DNA of 16,931 bases from an uncultured Lachnospiraceae bacterium (GTDB lineage: Bacteria > Bacillota > Clostridia > Lachnospirales > Lachnospiraceae). Below are positions 13,650-16,931 of the stretch, one piece after another. A program made the position numbers and the translations under genes. The first letter of the stretch is position 1. The number at the start of each line of letters is the position of its first letter. A model generated the notes under the pieces. It saw only the letters and a list, made by a program, of their open reading frames with translations. It was not told the DNA's origin and ran no database searches. Where the stretch lies: the NCBI GenBank assembly GCA_902476265.1, contig CABSCP010000062.1:1-16931 (forward strand), written 5' to 3'.

Positions 13650-13856
13650 CCGTCCGCTCTCATCGCCTGCCGGCCATAGCCATCCTCCAGCGCCTGCCGG
13701 CAGTCAGACAGACCGCCTTGTAAGGACCATGATAAACACGCCGGCATTTTGGCTGCGTCCTTTGCAGCCTTATGTGCCGCTGCGTGTTTATTTGAGCGAA
13801 AGCGTGTCCTCTAAAGGCGGTCTGTCTGACTGCCGGCAGGCGATGAGAGCGGACGG
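13650..13856. repeat. 207-bp imperfect inverted repeat with nested hairpins
   Basis: The right arm (13816-13856, 41 nt) is complementary to 13650-13674 plus 13702-13717. The left arm is interrupted by 27 nt (13675-13701) that duplicate CGCCTGCCGGC (13664-13674 and 13691-13701). The centre holds further pairings: AGGAC/GTCCT (13723-13727, 13806-13810), ATAAACACG/CGTGTTTAT (13732-13740, 13783-13791), CGGCA/TGCCG (13742-13746, 13775-13779) and GGCTGC/GCAGCC (13751-13756, 13764-13769). A GC-GAAA-GC hairpin is at 13796-13803. It lies in the untranslated 3' end of the ThrE operon. It may be a structured RNA or a dispersed repeat element. No protein gene is supported in this stretch. Confidence 0.8.
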
Positions 13857-13874
13857 GAAGAACACTGTTTTCTT

Positions 13875-14048
13875 CTACATCTGATGCCGCACAATCCGGT
13901 ATTCATCGTCCGACTGATAATAAGGGCAGTGATCAAAGGAGCAGCTCAAAAACTTTCCCATCTCATCCTCATCCAGATCCATTTCACAGATATAACATTC
14001 ATAATCTTCGTCGTAAACATAATTTGCACAGGATTCGCAATTGGTCAC
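13875..14048 (-). CDS. DUF6472-like small cysteine-rich acidic protein
   Basis: This is a 57-residue protein starting (V/M)TNCESCANYVYDEDYECYIC and ending in DEYRIVRHQM, with C4, C7, C18, C21, C36 and C41 and a very acidic middle (DLDEDEM, 24-30). The pattern CxxC, then an acidic DLDEDEM-type block, then a C-P-Y-Y/F stretch, is one I associate with the DUF6472 family of Clostridia; it may bind zinc or another metal. The start is a GTG overlapping the ThrE stop by 4 nt (GTGA), so it is translationally coupled to that gene. The link to the exporter is positional; the function is unknown. Codons and coupling support a real gene. Confidence 0.8.
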   Translation of the reverse strand: MTNCESCANYVYDEDYECYICEMDLDEDEMGKFLSCSFDHCPYYQSDDEYRIVRHQM

Positions 14049-14488
14049 CGTCTCACCGCCTTTCTGAAAAATCCCTGGGGAATTTCAAATACGAAAACGA
14101 TCCCCAGCACGATGGCGATCGCCGCTTTCACCGCCAAAAAGCCTTTTGCACTGGCCTGGTCCAGCTGGTTTGTGACCAGATAATATGCCGTCCAGTAAAT
14201 TCCCGCGCCGGGCACCAGGGGAAGAATCCCGCTGATTAAAAAAATGGTCACAGGACAGCGCTTGCGCACGGCAAACAGCCGGGACAAAAGGATCACCAGC
14301 ACGGTGGATAAAAAAACAACTGTGGGTTCCGACCAGAAATGCAGCATTTCCCAAAGCACCACATAAACGGCCCAGCCTGCGCCGCCGATCAGACCGCAGT
14401 AAGGATAATATTGTCTGGGCACTCCGAAAATAGCGCCGAAGGCCACCGTCCCCACGCCGGCTGCCAAAATCTGTGTGATAAGCGTCAT
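14045..14488 (-). CDS. Threonine/serine exporter, ThrE second subunit (DUF3815-type)
   Basis: This 147-residue integral membrane protein corresponds to the C-terminal half of ThrE, with about five hydrophobic helices (about 3-22, 34-50, 55-70, 78-102, 114-137). It contains the family-type GGAGWAVYV (35-43) and SGILPLVPGAGIYWTAYYLV (about 85-104). It starts at ATG 14488 and overlaps the preceding gene's stop by 4 nt (ATGA); its own stop overlaps the DUF6472-like GTG. The split into two proteins is common in Firmicutes, where the pair forms the exporter. The substrate, threonine or serine, is known for the family and is not shown here. Confidence 0.88.
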   Translation of the reverse strand: MTLITQILAAGVGTVAFGAIFGVPRQYYPYCGLIGGAGWAVYVVLWEMLHFWSEPTVVFLSTVLVILLSRLFAVRKRCPVTIFLISGILPLVPGAGIYWTAYYLVTNQLDQASAKGFLAVKAAIAIVLGIVFVFEIPQGFFRKAVRR

Positions 14489-15267
14489 AACACCGCACCT
14501 CCCGTCAGATGATGATATACGCTGATGACAAATCCGACTCCTGCCGCAATGGACAAAAATACGAGTACCGCGTCGATCATGCGCACCGTACCGGAAATAT
14601 AATCACCGTCCGCAATGTCCCGGATGCCATTGGTGAAAGCCAGTCCCGGCACCAGAGGCATGATGGCTCCGCTGATCATATGGCTCATATTCATCTGAAA
14701 AGGTAGCTGCATGAACAGCAGGCTTAAAACGGTGATGAGAATTCCGCCGCCGATATTTTCCACGATTTTGGAAAAACGGTTTCCTACTGTCAAAAGATAC
14801 CCGTAGAGCAGGATGCCGATGAGAAAAGCGGCCGCACAATCCTGAGGCAGCCCGCCGAACATCAGACAGAAACAGCCGCTGCCAATCCCCGACATCAGAA
14901 TACGGGTCCGCTTTGATTTTCCGGGCTGGGCCTTGATTTGGGCCAGCTGCTCTCTGATCTGTTCCGGTTCATATTTTCCTTCTTCAATTTCCCTGGAAAG
15001 CTGGTTCACCGCCGCTACCCGGTGCAGCTGCGCCCCTTTTACGGGAATGTGCTGCACTCTGGCAAAACGCTTCTCTCTCTGGCTGCCCGCGGTCAAAAAT
15101 ATTCCGTTGCTCAACACAAAGGCATGTTCCGATTCCACTCCGAAATGGCGGCAAATACGGTCGATGGTCTCTTCCACCCTGGAAATTTCGGCTCCGTTTT
15201 CCAGCAGAATATGTCCCGCTTCCATCGCAATATCCAGCACCTCTCTCTGGTCGATGCGCTCCTCCAC
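14485..15267 (-). CDS. Threonine/serine exporter, ThrE first subunit (DUF1212-type)
   Basis: The 260-residue protein corresponds to the N-terminal half of ThrE. A soluble part at about 1-115 has the family motifs LLENGAEISRVEETIDRICR (21-40) and VLSNGIFLTAG (about 51-61), where the family's predicted hydrolase-like core lies. About five membrane helices follow (about 120-255), with AIMPLVPGLAFTNGIRDI (about 201-218) being characteristic. The start is GTG 15267 with GGAGG 9 nt upstream. It is co-transcribed and translationally coupled with the second subunit. No clear promoter was found between the aminotransferase terminator and this start, only several hairpins. Expected role: export of threonine or serine across the membrane. 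Confidence 0.88.
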   Translation of the reverse strand: MEERIDQREVLDIAMEAGHILLENGAEISRVEETIDRICRHFGVESEHAFVLSNGIFLTAGSQREKRFARVQHIPVKGAQLHRVAAVNQLSREIEEGKYEPEQIREQLAQIKAQPGKSKRTRILMSGIGSGCFCLMFGGLPQDCAAAFLIGILLYGYLLTVGNRFSKIVENIGGGILITVLSLLFMQLPFQMNMSHMISGAIMPLVPGLAFTNGIRDIADGDYISGTVRMIDAVLVFLSIAAGVGFVISVYHHLTGGAVL

Positions 15268-15290
15268 TGCTCTCTTCCTCCAAACCTGTC

Positions 15291-15383
15291 AGCGGCCCTG
15301 CCGCTTTCTTTAAAAAAGAGTCCTGCTCTGCAGGATTCTCCCAGCGATCAAAGATCGCTTGTGCGGCGGGTCGCTTTAGCGAC
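15291..15383. repeat. Cluster of four short hairpins upstream of the ThrE genes
   Basis: In order: AGCGG/CCGCT (15291-15305); TCCTGC/GCAGGA with a 3-nt loop (15321-15335), followed on the minus strand by TTTTTT (15317-15312) so able to terminate; AGCGATC/GATCGCT with an AAA loop (15343-15359); and GTCGC/GCGAC (15370-15383). The stretch is also open as minus-strand codons MSLKRPAAQAIFDRW, which is probably chance or a repeat family. Confidence 0.6.
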
Positions 15384-15401
15384 ATTTTCCTTTGTAACAA
15401 G

Positions 15402-15435
15402 AAAAAAAGCTGCCGCAATCCGTGTCTGCGACAGC
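15402..15435 (-). terminator. Rho-independent terminator of the aminotransferase gene
   Basis: On the minus strand GCTGTCGCA (15435-15427) pairs with TGCGGCAGC (15417-15409) through 9 bp with one wobble and a 9-nt loop. Seven T (15408-15402) follow directly. Confidence 0.9.
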
Positions 15436-15452
15436 CTTTGCTTCTTCCTATT

Positions 15453-16739
15453 TTACATCGTTTCCAGAATTTTTTCCACACTCACAAGCTTCACACACAG
15501 CACAAACAATTCTGTTGCCTGTACCAGCTCTTCGATGGGCGGGAAGGACGGGGCGATACGGATGTTAGAATCTTTCGGGTCCTTTCCGTAAGGGTAGGTC
15601 GCACCGGCGCCGGTCATCACAACGCCCGCTTCCTTCGCCTTTGCCACAATTGCCTTAGCACAGCCTTCCAGCGCGTCAAAGGAGATGAAATAGCCGCCGT
15701 GGGGTTTTGTCCAGGTGCCGATCTCAAGTCCGCCCAGTTCCTTTTCCAGCATCTCCAAAACCGCTTCAAACTTGGGACGCATGATCTCGGCATGCTTCAT
15801 CATCTGCTTTTCAATCCCGGCAATATTTTTAAAATAACGCACATGGCGCAGCTGGTTTAACTTATCGTGGCCGATAGTCTGAATCTTTAACTGGGCGCGC
15901 AGATCGTCCAGGTTTGCCTTAGAAGCGGAAATCGCAGCCACGCCGGAACCGGGAAAGCTGATCTTGCTGGTGGAACTGAACTTATATACCATATCCGGAT
16001 TTCCCGCTTTTTCACATTCTGAAAGCAGTTCCAGAATGACATCCTGGGGCGCTTCATAAAGATGATGCACATTGTAAGCATTGTCCCAGAAAATACGGAA
16101 ATCCTTCGCAGCGGGTTTCAATGCCGCAAAACGGCGCACCGTTTCATCGGAATAGGTGTAACCCTGGGGATTAGAATACTTGGGCACGCACCAGATCCCT
16201 TTGACGGCCTCATCCTCACGCACCAGCTTTTCCACCAGGTCCATATCGGGACCTTCGGGAGTCATGGGCACATTGATCATCTCAATGCCGAAATACTCCG
16301 TGATCGCAAAATGTCTGTCATAGCCTGGCACCGGGCAGAGAAACTTCACCCGATCCAGCTTGCACCAGGGAGTCATCCCCATCACGCCGTGGGTATAAGC
16401 ATGGCTCACAACGTCGAACATCACATTTAAGCTGGAATTGCCGTAAATGATGATGTTATCGGCGGGAACCTCGATCAGCTCTCCCAAAAGCCGCTTCGCC
16501 TCCGGAATTCCGTCCATTACCCCATAATTACGGCAGTCTATGCCAGCCTCACATTTCAAATCCGTAAAGCTGTCCAGCACATCCATCATGCCCATGGAAA
16601 GATCCAGCTGCGCTGCGCTGGGTTTGCCCCGGGACATATCCAGTTTCAGTCCTTTTCCCTGGAACTCCTTATATTGTACTTCCAATTCGCTTTTCAGCTG
16701 CAACAATTCTTCTTTGCTTCTGTCCTTGTAGGCTGTCAT
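15453..16739 (-). CDS. PLP-dependent aminotransferase (class I, AspT-type aspartate aminotransferase)
   Basis: The 428-residue enzyme belongs to the group represented by corynebacterial AspT, PLP-dependent aminotransferases that transfer amino groups between aspartate (or other amino acids) and 2-oxoglutarate in the cytoplasm. Motifs are DMSRGKPSAAQLDLS (34-48), the substrate/PLP loop YSNPQG (188-193), the PLP-binding aspartate in FWDNAY (217-222), and the Schiff-base lysine K259 in SSTSKISFPGSG. The start ATG 16739 has AGGAG about 6 nt upstream. A tRNA-Thr gene with its own terminator lies upstream; no strong promoter could be identified in the 70-nt gap. Substrate preference is inferred by resemblance. 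Confidence 0.9.
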   Translation of the reverse strand: MTAYKDRSKEELLQLKSELEVQYKEFQGKGLKLDMSRGKPSAAQLDLSMGMMDVLDSFTDLKCEAGIDCRNYGVMDGIPEAKRLLGELIEVPADNIIIYGNSSLNVMFDVVSHAYTHGVMGMTPWCKLDRVKFLCPVPGYDRHFAITEYFGIEMINVPMTPEGPDMDLVEKLVREDEAVKGIWCVPKYSNPQGYTYSDETVRRFAALKPAAKDFRIFWDNAYNVHHLYEAPQDVILELLSECEKAGNPDMVYKFSSTSKISFPGSGVAAISASKANLDDLRAQLKIQTIGHDKLNQLRHVRYFKNIAGIEKQMMKHAEIMRPKFEAVLEMLEKELGGLEIGTWTKPHGGYFISFDALEGCAKAIVAKAKEAGVVMTGAGATYPYGKDPKDSNIRIAPSFPPIEELVQATELFVLCVKLVSVEKILETM

Positions 16740-16810
16740 AAAGTTCTCCTCTCATTTTTTAAGGAAACGCGGTGCACTGTGCCACGCTGCCATACAAAAG
16801 TGTTTTTATT

Positions 16811-16844
16811 AATAGAAAAGCGACATGATATACATCAGCCGCTT
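16811..16844 (-). terminator. Terminator after tRNA-Thr
   Basis: On the minus strand AAGCGGC (16844-16838) pairs with GTCGCTT (16824-16818) with one wobble, extended inward by TGAT/ATCA. A T-rich TTCTATT follows. It separates the tRNA from the aminotransferase gene. Confidence 0.7.
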
Positions 16845-16858
16845 TCCCCACATTTGAG

Positions 16859-16931
16859 AGCTGGAAAAGGGACTCGAACCCTCGACCTACTGATTACGAA
16901 TCAGTTGCGCTACCAACTGCGCTATTCCAGC
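16859..16931 (-). tRNA. tRNA-Thr (anticodon CGT)
   Basis: Read on the minus strand, the acceptor arm GCTGGAA pairs fully with TTCCAGC, the anticodon stem ACTGA/TCAGT holds the loop TTCGTAA with anticodon CGT (codon ACG), and the T arm has GAGGG-TTCGAGT-CCCTT. The discriminator base would be T at 16859; no CCA is encoded. The first base is the last base of the window, so the gene appears just complete. Confidence 0.93.

Noticed and set aside
13526..13747. 73-codon minus-strand ORF in the tetR promoter region
   Set aside because: It crosses the large inverted repeat, a terminator and a consensus promoter; it is chance coding within a repeat.
14984..15481. 165-codon minus-strand ORF spanning the hairpin cluster and the ThrE start
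   Set aside because: It overlaps the supported ThrE frame, includes two terminators, and its product has no recognisable domain.

Overview
The window looks like the chromosome of a Gram-positive anaerobe of the class Clostridia, most likely family Lachnospiraceae. Base composition is moderate, genes are preceded by strong AGGAGG-type ribosome binding sites, promoters are sigma-A-like with 17-bp spacers, and the gene content fits: split ThrE exporter genes, a small DUF6472-type cysteine protein, a class I/II aminotransferase of the AspT type, and a CNNM/CorC-type membrane protein. Nearly everything is on the minus strand; only the two-gene ABC importer at 2101-3661 is on the plus strand. Identifications come from reading motifs, not from searches.

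Layout. 1-1854: asd (its C-terminal part lies outside the window) behind argH, with an argH promoter at 1892-1920. 1994-3712: a structured leader, an ATPase and permease of the nitrate/sulfonate/taurine importer type without a binding protein, and a terminator. 3745-5225: a CNNM/CorC-type protein preceded by a compact leader that has its own promoter, a 27-codon ORF and a terminator. 5253-7110: a two-gene signalling operon, a V4R-domain protein and a GGDEF diguanylate cyclase. 7219-9766: a 754-residue single-pass membrane protein with a long coiled coil, a 42-bp tandem repeat and a His/Cys-rich module, behind a leader of about 250 nt. 9806-12355: a more AT-rich, probably acquired cassette (TetR regulator, ABC-2 type ATPase and permease, small membrane protein) with a perfect 19-bp inverted repeat at one edge. 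12403-13591: an autoregulated tetR-flavodoxin operon with a consensus promoter. 13595-15267: ThrE-type two-subunit exporter plus a DUF6472-like protein, followed by a 207-bp imperfect inverted repeat and a terminator. 15291-16931: hairpin cluster, aminotransferase, tRNA-Thr.

How the genes work together. asd, argH and the aminotransferase belong to aspartate-family and arginine metabolism, and ThrE exports threonine/serine, but they are separate transcription units. The two TetR regulators each have palindromes at their own promoters and probably respond to different signals, one controlling drug or peptide export and the other a flavodoxin. The least explained parts are non-coding: the leader of the CNNM gene (5052-5225), the leader of the ABC importer (1994-2100), and the large inverted repeat at 13650-13856.
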